DNA from: an uncultured Alphaproteobacteria bacterium | GTDB lineage: Bacteria > Pseudomonadota > Alphaproteobacteria > Rhodobacterales > Rhodobacteraceae | DNA: 64,000 nucleotides | Direction of reading: 5' to 3' | Assembly: GCA_913051655.1 (NCBI GenBank) | Contig: CAJXHI010000015.1 | Span: 1 to 64,000, forward strand | In this document: positions 1-9,149 of the stretch, piece after piece | Numbering within the stretch: the stretch's first letter is position 1 | Layout: every line of letters begins with the position of its first letter | Position numbers and translations under genes: made by a program | Notes under the pieces: model-generated | What the model saw: the letters and a program-made list of their open reading frames with translations, nothing else | Databases searched by the model: none | Told to the model about the DNA's origin: nothing

Positions 1-252
1 CTGAGATCAGAAATGTTTTATTAGATCTTCGTATTACGTGGAATGATCTAAGAATTCATACAAGTTTTCACAATTTTTTTCCGACAAACCATTTCGACAT
101 TATCTTTCCATGATTGTGAATATTATGGTTCGGTGTGATAATATGTTTACGCCATAAATACTTTCATAACAAATACGGAAATGCTGGATTTTACAGCAAA
201 ACCGCGTTAAAACTATTTTTAAATCATAACCAAGAAGCGACAAAAAGATAAG

Positions 253-1053
253 ATGCAGCACGAAAAAGATTTTAAGCCCGCCGCTTTGCCAGACGCCCAA
301 GTCGTGACAAAGGTAAAACACTGGACGGATCGATTGTTTTCCTTTCGTGTGACGCGCCCGCACTCCTTGCGCTTTCGTTCAGGGGAATTCGTGATGATAG
401 GGTTGGCGAAAGATGATGGTAAGCCATTATTGCGCGCCTACTCTATCGCCTCGCCCAGTTGGGATGAAGAATTAGAGTTTTATTCCATCAAGGTGCAGGA
501 TGGCCCGCTTACAAGCAAATTACAACATATTGAAGTCGGTGATGAAATTATCCTGCGACCCAAACCCGTAGGCACATTGGTGCATGACGCCTTGTTACCG
601 GGGAAAAGAATATGGTTTTTTGCCACAGGTACAGGCATTGCGCCTTTTGCTTCTCTTACACGCGAGCCACAAACTTATGAGGATTACAACCAAGTGATCC
701 TGACGCACACCTGTCGAGACGTTAATGAATTGGCATATGGAGAACGGCTTGTCGAAGATGTACGGAATGACCCATTAATAGGTGAGTTTGCCGAAAAAAA
801 GCTCATTTATTACCCGACCACGACACGTGAAAGCAGCCCTCAAATGGGCCGCATCACGACGTTGCTAGAAAATGGCACACTTTTCTCCGATATCAATATC
901 AACGATTTTAATGCTGATAATGACCGCGCAATGGTTTGTGGTTCTATCGGCCTCAATACAGATTTGAAAAAAATACTTGAAAGTCATGGCTTGCGAGAGG
1001 GTGCAAACTCTGCGCCGGCAGAGTTCGTGGTGGAAAAAGCATTTGTTGGTTAA
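253..1053 (+). CDS. fpr: Ferredoxin-NADP+ reductase
   Basis: A 266-residue flavoenzyme moving electrons between NADPH and ferredoxin or flavodoxin in the cytoplasm. The FAD-binding motif RAYSIASP lies at residues 61-68 and the pyridine-nucleotide-binding GTGIAPF at about 126-132. The C-terminus AEFVVEKAFVG is typical of bacterial-type reductases of about 258-270 residues. It is a single gene upstream of infC, with a 152-base gap. The ribosome site ahead of the ATG is weak (an A-rich stretch), but the start fits the family length. Family assignment is confident; the physiological partner is not visible here. Confidence 0.93.
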   Translation: MQHEKDFKPAALPDAQVVTKVKHWTDRLFSFRVTRPHSLRFRSGEFVMIGLAKDDGKPLLRAYSIASPSWDEELEFYSIKVQDGPLTSKLQHIEVGDEIILRPKPVGTLVHDALLPGKRIWFFATGTGIAPFASLTREPQTYEDYNQVILTHTCRDVNELAYGERLVEDVRNDPLIGEFAEKKLIYYPTTTRESSPQMGRITTLLENGTLFSDININDFNADNDRAMVCGSIGLNTDLKKILESHGLREGANSAPAEFVVEKAFVG

Positions 1054-1205
1054 TTTTTCGCTTTGCGATTATGCCTTACTTACAACAAAGCATACGGCCA
1101 AAAATTGAAAAGTGCCTAAAAGAAGGCAGCATTTGCCCTTGTCGCGTAGATCGATGATGTTTAAAACACCTGTTTAACGTTAGTAACCATAAAAGGAATG
1201 AAAAA

Positions 1206-1751
1206 ATAGCCCGCAGACCACACAACGCGCCCCCATCGCGCGAAACTGGACCTCGTGTCAACGAAGCCATACAGAGCCCGGAAATTCGTCTCATCGGAGC
1301 AGAAGGTGAAAATGTCGGTGTGGTAACACCCCAGCGGGCCATGGTGCTTGCAGATGAGGCAGGTTTAGACCTAGTTGAAATATCACCGAATGCTACGCCG
1401 CCTGTATGCAAAATAATGGATTTCGGGAAATATAAGTACGAACAACAAAAACGTGAATCGGAGGCGCGAAAAAAGCAAAAAGTTATAGAAGTTAAAGAAA
1501 TCAAATTCCGTCCCGGTACAGATACGCACGATTATGATGTTAAAATGCGTAATGTTTTCAAATTCCTTGAAAACGGCGACAAGGTGAAAATCACGATGCG
1601 TTTTCGTGGTCGTGAAATGGCGCACCAGAATTTAGGCCGTGAGCTTCTTGAACGTGTAGCAGAAGATGTAAAAGATATGGGCAAAGTGGAAAATATACCA
1701 AAGATGGAAGGCCGCCAGATGACTATGATGGTTGGACCGTTGACAAAATAA
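1206..1751 (+). CDS. infC: Translation initiation factor IF-3 with apparent AUA start
   Basis: IF-3 binds the 30S subunit, prevents premature 50S joining and checks the start codon. The frame is IF-3-like from its first residues ([20 protein letters not shown]) through [14 protein letters not shown] to the C-terminal domain ending MMVGPLTK. No ATG, GTG or TTG lies in frame before the GTG at 1320, and starting there would remove the N-terminal domain. An AGGA ribosome site at 1194-1197 sits 8 bases before ATA at 1206, giving 181 residues, the usual length. Rare start codons (AUU in E. coli) are the known basis of infC autoregulation, so AUA is read as genuine. An out-of-frame ATG-AAA-AAA-TAG at 1198-1209 overlaps the start. 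Confidence 0.9.
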   Translation: MARRPHNAPPSRETGPRVNEAIQSPEIRLIGAEGENVGVVTPQRAMVLADEAGLDLVEISPNATPPVCKIMDFGKYKYEQQKRESEARKKQKVIEVKEIKFRPGTDTHDYDVKMRNVFKFLENGDKVKITMRFRGREMAHQNLGRELLERVAEDVKDMGKVENIPKMEGRQMTMMVGPLTK

Positions 1752-1847
1752 GCGAACCAATCAGCGATTTGAGAAACATCTTTGGTTTTGCGCAGGTATT
1801 TTTCTTTGGTAAGTAACTTCCATTCTAAGTTTTTAAAGAGGCAAATC

Positions 1848-2840
1848 CTATGATTTGGGACGGCGCGGTTGGGGCCTTGTGGGGATTTCCTTTAACAAAC
1901 CGCCAACCGACATTTCTGCAAAACTGTCATTATCACAGGCTACTCCGCATGAAATACGCGACAAAATCCAATCGACACCGTTCAGAGCCGGTGAACGTGC
2001 GCATCCGGGAAGCCCAATTACGGGTTTATCCTTTAGTGATCCCAGAAACAAAAGATTTCCGGGGTCAACGGGCATGCCAAACCGCGACACCTCTCCTCCG
2101 GCTAATCTAACAGCCGCCGGTGCTGTATCATTGATATCAGAAGTTGCTGAGCTTGTCAGAATAAGAACTAAGTCGGTGTTGAAATGCGCCAAAGCCTGTG
2201 CAATTAACTGCGTGTTATGGGGTACCCGCTTGATTTTTTCTAAAGAGATGCCCAAGGCCTCCAATCGTGCAGAGATCGCAGAAAGCCCTTTATCACCTGC
2301 GGCATGCTCCGTTTCGCTTATCAAAAGGGATGCGTTTTGCAGCATGGGAGATCTTAGGCGAATAGCCCCTCTTGACAATGCGCATGCCTTTTCCAAATTC
2401 ACCCTGGGTACAGAATAGCTGATGATTTTGACAGTGGCGACCAATCCGCCTTTGGACATTTGCTGATATTGTGGCACAGTCGCACAGGTAATCATCGGAT
2501 CAACTTTATTCATGTCAATCAGCCGTGCGACATTTTGTTCCACAACACCCGCGCCCGTCGCAATAAGGTTAACGCGACCTGTAAAAGGTGCTGTTCTTTT
2601 TAGACCAGCCCCGCTCTGCTCCAGCAGGGCGTCTGCAAGAATGTCTGCAGCTTTATTTTCGTGAATATCATCAGCCTCAAGATGCGCTACCGTAACCCGC
2701 TTTACACCGGAGGCCCGTAAAGCGGCGATGTGTTCTGGCACAAGACATGTTCCTTTTTTTAAACGTGCACCAGAATATGCTATAGAATGCGCTAGAATTG
2801 CTCCTTCCGCTTCTTCCAATACAACTTCGGCGAAGATCAT
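1848..2840 (-). CDS. Molybdopterin-binding (MoeA/CinA-type domain) protein
   Basis: A 330-residue protein. The second half (about residues 165-310) carries a MoCF_biosynth-like domain, with LVLILTSSATSDINDTAP and a GMPVDPGNLLFLG segment like the molybdopterin-binding loops of the MoeA/MogA/CinA fold. It probably handles molybdenum cofactor or its adenylated form during insertion into a xanthine-oxidase-family enzyme. In related alphaproteobacteria such proteins sit with XdhC/CoxF genes, sometimes followed by a MobA-like nucleotidyltransferase, which is absent here. The start overlaps the stop of the XdhC-like gene by 4 bases (2837-2840), so the two are translationally coupled. The substrate enzyme is unknown. 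It is the last gene of the minus-strand cluster. Confidence 0.75.
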   Translation of the reverse strand: MIFAEVVLEEAEGAILAHSIAYSGARLKKGTCLVPEHIAALRASGVKRVTVAHLEADDIHENKAADILADALLEQSGAGLKRTAPFTGRVNLIATGAGVVEQNVARLIDMNKVDPMITCATVPQYQQMSKGGLVATVKIISYSVPRVNLEKACALSRGAIRLRSPMLQNASLLISETEHAAGDKGLSAISARLEALGISLEKIKRVPHNTQLIAQALAHFNTDLVLILTSSATSDINDTAPAAVRLAGGEVSRFGMPVDPGNLLFLGSLKDKPVIGLPGCARSPALNGVDWILSRISCGVACDNDSFAEMSVGGLLKEIPTRPQPRRPKS

Positions 2841-3838
2841 TCATCCAGCCTAAGTTGTTGAATCATTTCAGCCAGGATCGATACGGCAATTTCCGCCGGT
2901 GTGGCAGAACCAATATTTAGACCAACAGGTCCATGGATGCGGGCGATGTCCTTTTCTGAAAATCCTTTTGTTCTAAACCGTTCAACGCGCTGCGCGTGGG
3001 TATGCTTTGACCCAAGCGCACCAATGTAAAAATAATCTGATGTCAATGCATATTCGAGCGCAGGATCATCCAGTTTTGGATCATGGGTCAAAACGACAAG
3101 CGCTGTGCGATGATCTTTTCCCAACTCCCCCAAGGCTTCGTCTGGCCATTCATTGATAATCTTAATTTCCGGAAAACGTGCAGACGATCCAAACCCCTCA
3201 CGTGGATCAATAATAGTGGGATCAAATCCCGCTGTTTGTGCCAAAGGCACTAATGCTTGCGCAATATGTACACCGCCAACCACCGCCACCCGCAGAGGGG
3301 GATTATGAACAGCGACAAAGGTTTGGCCATCCTCTTCAAATCCCGAACGGTCCATACGCATCCGCTTCTGAAATCCGTTAAAGGCCAAGCGTCGCTCTTG
3401 CGTCTTTAAGTTCACACAATAAGCAACTGCCCGTCGTGATGCACGGCAGGCGGCTAGTTCTTCAAGCATTGCAAGAGACAAAACAGACCCTACCGGTTCT
3501 AAAAGTATTTTTATACGTCCCCCACAAGCCAAGCCGACAGCAAAGGCATCACCATCACTGACACCATATTCCAATAATTTGCTCTTCTTTGTTTTTATCG
3601 CGTCCATAGCTTCGAATATAACGGCCGCCTCGACGCAGCCCCCAGAAACGGAACCCTCCATTTTCCCCTCGGCACTAACCACCAACTGCCCGCCTACGCG
3701 GCGTGGAGCAGACCCCCATGTCTCAACCACCGTAGCTAAAATTGCACCTTTTCCTAACTTATGCCAACATAGAGCAGTTTCAGGTATCGCTTCGACAGTA
3801 TGTTTTAGTTTCAGGGTCACTTTGTTTACTCCTGTCAT
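2837..3838 (-). CDS. XdhC/CoxF family molybdoenzyme maturation protein
   Basis: A 333-residue XdhC-family protein. The N-terminal domain has the signature WGSAPRRVGGQL at about 41-52 and GSVSGGCVE at about 62-70; the cysteine in GGC is the conserved family cysteine. The C-terminal half is a Rossmann-like domain starting near RVAVVGGVHIAQAL. XdhC-type proteins bind molybdenum cofactor, promote its sulfuration and insert it into xanthine dehydrogenase or CO dehydrogenase-type enzymes. It overlaps the CoxE-like gene upstream and the molybdopterin-binding gene downstream by 4 bases each, indicating one operon. Which hydroxylase it serves cannot be told, because no large, medium or small subunit gene is in the window. 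Confidence 0.87.
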   Translation of the reverse strand: MTGVNKVTLKLKHTVEAIPETALCWHKLGKGAILATVVETWGSAPRRVGGQLVVSAEGKMEGSVSGGCVEAAVIFEAMDAIKTKKSKLLEYGVSDGDAFAVGLACGGRIKILLEPVGSVLSLAMLEELAACRASRRAVAYCVNLKTQERRLAFNGFQKRMRMDRSGFEEDGQTFVAVHNPPLRVAVVGGVHIAQALVPLAQTAGFDPTIIDPREGFGSSARFPEIKIINEWPDEALGELGKDHRTALVVLTHDPKLDDPALEYALTSDYFYIGALGSKHTHAQRVERFRTKGFSEKDIARIHGPVGLNIGSATPAEIAVSILAEMIQQLRLDE

Positions 3839-5109
3839 GGCTTATTCATCTGATGCAACAATCTTTGCTTTTCGCCCATATCGCCACGTAATGATATAAC
3901 CTTAGACAGATCTTCAAGAGACGCAATCGTATGACTTGCTCGAAAGCTGTCTACATGAGGTAACATAGCACGGATGCCAGATGCTTTGGGCGCAAATTCG
4001 TCCCAGCGAAGCAGTGGATTGAGCCAGATAAGGCGCTTCGCGCTTCGATGCAGACGCCGCATTTCTAGTGACAGGTTACTTTGACAATCACGATCAAGCC
4101 CATCTGTAATCAGCAAAACAACAGCCCCTTGCCCCATAATGCGGCGCGACCATTCGTTGTTAAAACTATGTATGCAAGCTCCAATACGAGTGCCCCCTTC
4201 CCAGTCCCGCGCCTGTGCACCGGCAGCAGTCAAAGCTGCATCCACGTCCCTAGTGCTAAGATGCCGAGTGATATTGGTCAAACGTGTTCCAAAGGTAAAA
4301 GCATGGACTTTGGTCCATATGCCTTTTTTATTATTTGAGACGGCATGCAAAAAATGTAGGACCATTCGGCTGTATTGGCTCATCGAACCAGAAATGTCAC
4401 AAAGCACAATTAAATTTGGCAAACGTTCTTTTCTTTCTTTGAACTGAAGGCTGCGAATTTCACCCCCCTGACGTATAGATCGACGCAACGTGGCGCGCCT
4501 GTCATAAAGTTTACCTTGCATATTGACCGCTGTACGACGTGATTTCAACGGGCTTACAGGCAACTTCAAACGGGCTAGCATATCTTTAGCAGCTGCGATT
4601 TCCGCCGTGCTCATCTGTTCAAAATCAAGCGTTTTTAATCGTTCTTTTTCTGAGATTGTAAAGGATGCATCAATTTCGATAAGGGTTTTCTCTTCAACCT
4701 CATTGTCAAAGTTTTGCAGGGTTTCTGGTGCTTGACCGTCTAAAAGGGCCTCAGCGGCTCTTTTTTCAGCGGCCTTTGCTTTGCGTTCTTCTTGAACGCC
4801 GCGAATAGCAGGAAGCATGATGGACATCATGTGTTCCAAATACCGCGGATCGCGCCAGTACAACCTAAACACCTGTGAGAAAACTGTCCGATGTTCAGGA
4901 CGGTTTACAAAACAGGCATGCAGTGTCCAATAAAAATCTCGTTTTTGGGAAAATCCTGCAGCACGGACTGCCACAATTGCATCAACAACACGACCGGTTC
5001 CTATCGGCAAACCCGCCCGACGCAAGGCTCGTGCGAAGTGGACAATGTTTTCCGCTAATTTTGGATATTCGGGAAGATCAAGGAGTGCGTTTTTCGACAT
5101 TTGAATCAC
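3835..5109 (-). CDS. CoxE-like VWA domain protein
   Basis: A 424-residue protein with a charged, coiled middle (about 110-190) and a C-terminal von Willebrand A domain whose MIDAS motif reads DISGSMS, with a later LLITDGLDRD supplying the second acidic site. CoxE-type VWA proteins pair with a MoxR-type AAA+ ATPase (CoxD) in maturation of the metal centre of CO dehydrogenase-like molybdoenzymes. The ATPase gene lies 29 bases upstream on the same strand, and the next gene (XdhC-like) overlaps by 4 bases. Translation may begin at either of two nearby methionines (MIQMSKN). The family is clear; the client enzyme is not. Confidence 0.87.
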   Translation of the reverse strand: MIQMSKNALLDLPEYPKLAENIVHFARALRRAGLPIGTGRVVDAIVAVRAAGFSQKRDFYWTLHACFVNRPEHRTVFSQVFRLYWRDPRYLEHMMSIMLPAIRGVQEERKAKAAEKRAAEALLDGQAPETLQNFDNEVEEKTLIEIDASFTISEKERLKTLDFEQMSTAEIAAAKDMLARLKLPVSPLKSRRTAVNMQGKLYDRRATLRRSIRQGGEIRSLQFKERKERLPNLIVLCDISGSMSQYSRMVLHFLHAVSNNKKGIWTKVHAFTFGTRLTNITRHLSTRDVDAALTAAGAQARDWEGGTRIGACIHSFNNEWSRRIMGQGAVVLLITDGLDRDCQSNLSLEMRRLHRSAKRLIWLNPLLRWDEFAPKASGIRAMLPHVDSFRASHTIASLEDLSKVISLRGDMGEKQRLLHQMNKP

Positions 5110-5138
5110 AGATCATTTCGCAATATTCCCAACAACTG

Positions 5139-6053
5139 TCAGAACGCTGAGGAATCAAGTGATTGACGCGCTTCATCCAAAATGCGCTTTGCTTCCGAAC
5201 CCTGAAGTTTTGCGATATCATCCTGATATTTCAAAATAGCTCCCAACGTATCGGATATCACCTCAGGGCTCAAGGAAATCACATCTAAAGCTAAAAGGCA
5301 TTTGGCCCAATCAATGGTTTCCGCCACACCCGGTTTTTTAAAAAGGTCCTCTGCACGCAATTGTTGAACAAAGGCAACAATCTCAAGGCTTAATTGTCTG
5401 GCAATTTCAGGCGCCTGCGCTGAAAGTATTTCTATTTCTCGGGCAAAATCGGGATAATCCACCCAGTGATAGAGGCAACGTCTTTTTAACGCGTCATGCA
5501 CTTCTCTTGTCCGGTTCGAGGTCAGAATGACAACTGGAGGTTCGGGAGCCTTTATCGTTCCCAGTTCAGGGATGGTTACCTGAAAATCTGACAGTGCTTC
5601 TAATAGAAAAGCTTCAAAGGGTTCGTCGGTGCGATCCAACTCATCGATGAGCAAAATAGGTGCACCATTTTCATCCGGTTGCATCGCCTCAAGCAAAGGG
5701 CGGCTAATGAGGAAATCTTCGTTAAAAAGCTCCTTTTGCAAAGACTCACGGTTTGCCTTTCCTGACGCCTCTGCTGTGCGTATCGCGATCATTTGTGCCG
5801 GAAAATTCCATTCGTAAACGGCCGTTGCTGCGTCTAAACCTTCATAACACTGTAAACGGATTAAACGTCGTCCCAGTACTGTTGCCAACGCTTTTGCTAT
5901 TTCCGTCTTTCCGACCCCTGCCTCACCTTCTAAAAATAATGGTCGACCTAGTCGCAGCGACAAAAACACTACCGTGGCCAAAGAATGGCCACAAATGTAT
6001 CCACACGACGATAAGTTTTCCTTTACCGCGTCGATAGAATGAACTTGATGCAT
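5139..6053 (-). CDS. CoxD-like MoxR-family AAA+ ATPase
   Basis: A 304-residue AAA+ ATPase of the MoxR group. Walker A is GEAGVGKTE (about 43-51), Walker B is ILLIDELDR and sensor 1 is VILTSNRTRE. MoxR ATPases act with VWA proteins as metal-centre or complex-assembly chaperones. As first gene of the minus-strand cluster, in the order D-E-F-molybdopterin-binding, it matches the coxDEF part of CO dehydrogenase operons. The promoter should lie in the AT-rich spacer above 6053, where a 9-base inverted repeat is present. No coxMSL genes are adjacent, which is unusual for this group. Confidence 0.87.
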   Translation of the reverse strand: MHQVHSIDAVKENLSSCGYICGHSLATVVFLSLRLGRPLFLEGEAGVGKTEIAKALATVLGRRLIRLQCYEGLDAATAVYEWNFPAQMIAIRTAEASGKANRESLQKELFNEDFLISRPLLEAMQPDENGAPILLIDELDRTDEPFEAFLLEALSDFQVTIPELGTIKAPEPPVVILTSNRTREVHDALKRRCLYHWVDYPDFAREIEILSAQAPEIARQLSLEIVAFVQQLRAEDLFKKPGVAETIDWAKCLLALDVISLSPEVISDTLGAILKYQDDIAKLQGSEAKRILDEARQSLDSSAF

Positions 6054-7234
6054 ATTTTTTACCTATTTAGTATTTTCATAGCTACATCGCAAAGACGTAA
6101 GGTCAACACTTTTTACCATTCGGGGCTTAGCTCATTATTACTTTACGAGGCAACACATACTGCTGGTCTAAAATAATGAGTTACATACAAAAAATGCATT
6201 AGTGATAAAGCAGAACTGTTGATTTTTTAATTTTCACTCTTTAGCCAACACGGGCAAAGTTTTTTAAATGCATGATTACACCTTCATTTTAAACGAAGAT
6301 TTTTTGAACCGCACATTTGCTGAATAATTTGGAGCCAAGAGTTGATTTGAAAATAAAAATTACAGCTCATATTTTTGGCCTCCGATCATGCTTGAGTACT
6401 TCATAAACAGTGAAAAATTTGATCCTCCATTTAGAACAGCTTGCTGGTATCAAAGAAGCAAAAAGAAAAGTTTTTCAAATCTTCTGGTCAGTGTTAAAAA
6501 AGGTAACATGATACTCTTTGAACCAGATCGGTGATGACAAACTACGGTATCGTAATCCATTTGTTTACGTAAATTGTGTTCACAGCATAGATAATTGTGT
6601 TCTTGATTACTTTAAAACGATAATTTGTTTAAGACGAAGATCCTACAGCTTATGCGGACGCCACTTTTCCCGTTTTTGCGGCTATGTACCGCGTTTTGCT
6701 TATCTCACCGTAAGCAGCTGTTGATCCGATTTCAGAAAACAGGCACAAACCGCCGAGGCCGTAGCGAAAAAAAGAATTTACACCTTACTTTAGTTAGGTA
6801 GTCAAAAGAGCTACATCTGCAAAGATGTAGAAATCGTTCACCATTTACACGTGAAAGAGCATACTATTCACGCATCGTTTTTTATTAAGAAAATTCAACC
6901 TACACAGTTTGCGTCTTATGGCACATTATGTCTAAAATATGTTATTGGACTGTCGGTTTAAGCCGACGAAATAAAACACATGGTGGCCAATCGCATTAAT
7001 GATTTTTTTTCAATTAATTTTGATTTTATGATCAATGTTCTTTGTATTCAAATAGGTGAAATAAATCCTGTCTGACAAAAATGCCTTATGGTTCACCAAG
7101 TAACATTTTAAATGAAATTATCGAAAATGGGCTTAAAGATTAAGCGCTGCTGAGAAGGAAACCGCTGAACAAAAGGGCTGAAAACCCACATCTGACTATG
7201 GAAATGTAGTTAAGAATGGGATAGTGCCTGCCTT
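6054..7234. other. 1.2-kb AT-rich spacer with structured and coding-like remnants
   Basis: There is no confident gene between the divergent coxD-like and pyrC genes. Visible items are an inverted repeat CTCATTATT/AATAATGAG (6131-6139 and 6172-6180), a perfect 8-base-pair hairpin with GCAA loop at 6811-6830, and a plus-strand coding-like stretch from about 6802 reading VHHLHVKEHTIHASFF, then LCLKYVIGLSV, an in-frame stop, and ADEIKHMVANRINDF. A 68-codon frame at 6518-6724 has no recognisable domain and is probably chance. The coding-like stretch may be a decayed gene of unknown family. Confidence 0.5.
6811..6830. other. Perfect hairpin with GCAA tetraloop
   Basis: CTACATCT, loop GCAA, AGATGTAG: eight perfect base pairs closed by a GNRA tetraloop when read on the plus strand. 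No T-tract follows on the plus strand; on the minus strand it is followed by CTCTTTTG. It may be an RNA structural element or a leftover terminator. Its function is not determinable. Confidence 0.35.
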
Positions 7235-8278
7235 ATGATAAAAATCAAGATTATTAGACCTGACGACTGGCATTTACACCTGCGAGATGGGGCTATGCTT
7301 AAGGCAGTTCTGCCAGAAACAATCCGCGACTTTGGACGCGCGCTGATTATGCCTAATTTGGTTCCGCCGGTGGTGACTTCAAACGATGCGGTTTCTTATA
7401 AAAATCGGATCTTGGATGCTCTACCAGAGGCATCTTCCTTCCAGCCAAAAATGACTCTTTATCTTACAGAAAACACAGACCCAAAGGATTTGGTGCATGC
7501 TTTTAAAGAGGGGTTAATTGTTTCGGTAAAACTTTACCCTGCCGGGGCTACGACGAATTCAAAATCGGGAGTTACCAACTTTGATAACATTCGGCATGTT
7601 CTGGAAAAAATGGCGGAGATAGGGTGTCCTCTCTGTGTACACGGTGAAGTGACGGATCCTGCCGTTGATATTTTTGACCGTGAGGCTGTTTTTATTGAAC
7701 GTGTCCTCGATCCGATTCGCCATGCGACGCCTGGACTAAAGGTTGTGATGGAACATATTACCACCAAAAATGCTGTGGACTACGTACAAACTGCACACAA
7801 TGATCTAGCAGCGACCATCACCACCCACCATTTGTTCATCAACCGTAATCATGTTTTGGCTGGTGGTATCCGCCCGCATTACTATTGCCTCCCCGTTGCA
7901 AAGCGTGAAGAGCATCGTTTAGCCCTTCGCGTAGCCGCGACCAGCGGGGATAGCCGTTTTTTCCTGGGCACAGACAGCGCTCCTCATTCAGACACGTTAA
8001 AAGAGGCAGCTTGCGGATGCGCCGGATGTTTCACAGCAACTAACAGCATACCGCTTTTAGCGCAGGTATTTGACGAAGAGGACGCGCTTCAGCACTTAGA
8101 GGGATTTACAAGTCGAAATGGTGCAAAATTTTACGGTCTCTCGTTGAATAAAGCTACGATCACCCTTACCAAGGGAAAAAAGCCTGTAGACTTTCCTTCG
8201 TTGCTCAACACAGCGGAAGGCGATGTGACTATTTTTGATCCCAACCAAGCAATCTTTTGGCAGGTCACGGATCGGTAA
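7235..8278 (+). CDS. pyrC: Dihydroorotase, class II type
   Basis: Catalyses reversible cyclisation of N-carbamoyl-aspartate to dihydroorotate in pyrimidine biosynthesis. The 347-residue length fits the class II (E. coli-like) enzymes. The metal-binding HLHLRDG is at residues 13-19, the carboxylated lysine is in [13 protein letters not shown] (K99), further metal histidines are in HITTKNA and [10 protein letters not shown], and the catalytic aspartate is in LGTDSAPH. pyrE follows after 15 bases, so the two form a pyrimidine operon. The start ATG at 7235 gives the usual N-terminus just ahead of the first metal motif. Confidence 0.95.
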   Translation: MIKIKIIRPDDWHLHLRDGAMLKAVLPETIRDFGRALIMPNLVPPVVTSNDAVSYKNRILDALPEASSFQPKMTLYLTENTDPKDLVHAFKEGLIVSVKLYPAGATTNSKSGVTNFDNIRHVLEKMAEIGCPLCVHGEVTDPAVDIFDREAVFIERVLDPIRHATPGLKVVMEHITTKNAVDYVQTAHNDLAATITTHHLFINRNHVLAGGIRPHYYCLPVAKREEHRLALRVAATSGDSRFFLGTDSAPHSDTLKEAACGCAGCFTATNSIPLLAQVFDEEDALQHLEGFTSRNGAKFYGLSLNKATITLTKGKKPVDFPSLLNTAEGDVTIFDPNQAIFWQVTDR

Positions 8279-8293
8279 AAAGAGAGGCACGCT

Positions 8294-8971
8294 ATGATAC
8301 CCAGCAGTTTTCCGGACAAAACCGAAATGGCACGACTTACGGCACAAATGCTGCTCGAAATTAACGCTGTGGTTTTCAACAGTGAGACGCCGTTTACGCT
8401 CGCATCCGGTTTACCTAGCCCTTTGTATATAGACTGTCGCAAGTTAATCAGTTTTCCTAGAATCCGCAGTACCTTAATGGATTTTCTTAGTGTGACGATC
8501 TTGCGTAATGTTGGATTTGAGTCGTTTGATAATATAGCAGGCGGCGAAACGGCGGGAATTCCTTTTTCGGCGCTTATTGCGGAACGGCTTGCGCTCCCGA
8601 TGACCTACGTACGCAAAAAACCCAAAGGTTATGGGCGCAACTCGCGGATAGAAGGCGTCATTAAAAAAGAAAATCGTGTTATCCTGATCGAAGATCTAAT
8701 GACGGACGGGGGCAGCAAAATTAGCTTTGTAGAAGCTATCCGTGAAACTGGTGCAGAATGCCACCATACGGCTGTTATCTTTTATTACGGCATTTTTGAT
8801 CATGCCGAGCTTACGCTTACCGAGCATGGTATCACGTTGCATTATCTTTGCACGTGGTGGGATGTTCTAGAGGCAGCGAAGGAACGCAAAGCTTTTGACG
8901 CATCCACTTTGCGGGAAGTAGTACAGTTTTTAAAAGCCCCGAAAGAGTGGCAAGAACGAAATAAACGGTAA
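8294..8971 (+). CDS. pyrE: Orotate phosphoribosyltransferase
   Basis: Converts orotate and PRPP to orotidine 5'-phosphate. It is 225 residues long with the PRPP-binding motif [14 protein letters not shown] at about 129-142 and the catalytic-loop region [18 protein letters not shown] at about 104-121. It follows pyrC directly in a two-gene operon. A GAGAGGCACGCT stretch precedes the ATG as ribosome site. An internal ATG (residue 12) is possible but the longer form matches alphaproteobacterial enzymes. Confidence 0.95.
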   Translation: MIPSSFPDKTEMARLTAQMLLEINAVVFNSETPFTLASGLPSPLYIDCRKLISFPRIRSTLMDFLSVTILRNVGFESFDNIAGGETAGIPFSALIAERLALPMTYVRKKPKGYGRNSRIEGVIKKENRVILIEDLMTDGGSKISFVEAIRETGAECHHTAVIFYYGIFDHAELTLTEHGITLHYLCTWWDVLEAAKERKAFDASTLREVVQFLKAPKEWQERNKR

Positions 8972-9042
8972 AAAAATTATCCGTGAAAATTTTTCAGAAT
9001 TTAACTCTCGACGCATTACTATATATGTCCGGATGATGTATG

Positions 9043-9080
9043 GATTCCACAATATATGTTATTCCACACGTTATCCACAG
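9043..9080 (+). promoter_or_regulatory. DnaA-box-like cluster upstream of dnaB
   Basis: TTATCCACA at 9071-9079 is a perfect consensus DnaA box. Two imperfect relatives precede it: GATTCCACA near 9043 and TTATTCCACA near 9058, the latter differing by one inserted T. All point the same way and end 70 bases before the dnaB start. This suggests DnaA-ATP control of dnaB expression rather than an origin, since no AT-rich unwinding element or dnaA/hemE context is present. Confidence 0.5.
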
Positions 9081-9149
9081 AAACATACAATTTGCCATCT
9101 TGTTCTTTTCCCGTCTATCTGGAGTGGAACCCAAAATTAGGAATTCATT

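Noticed and set aside
1076-1504. A 142-codon minus-strand frame overlapping infC
   Set aside because: It is antisense to the well-conserved IF-3 frame, has no recognisable domain and no neighbours on that strand.
1320-1751. Short infC model starting at GTG 1320
   Set aside because: It would delete the conserved IF-3 N-terminal domain, which is present in frame back to ATA 1206 with a ribosome site.
1855-2418. A 187-codon plus-strand frame inside the molybdopterin-binding gene
   Set aside because: It is a shadow of the minus-strand gene, which has family motifs and coupled overlaps with its neighbours.
6518-6724. 68-codon frame in the coxD-pyrC spacer
   Set aside because: Composition and lack of domain suggest chance in AT-rich DNA.
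9043-9080. Replication origin at the DnaA boxes
   Set aside because: There are only three boxes, no AT-rich unwinding region with repeats, and no dnaA, hemE or parAB context; promoter control is simpler.
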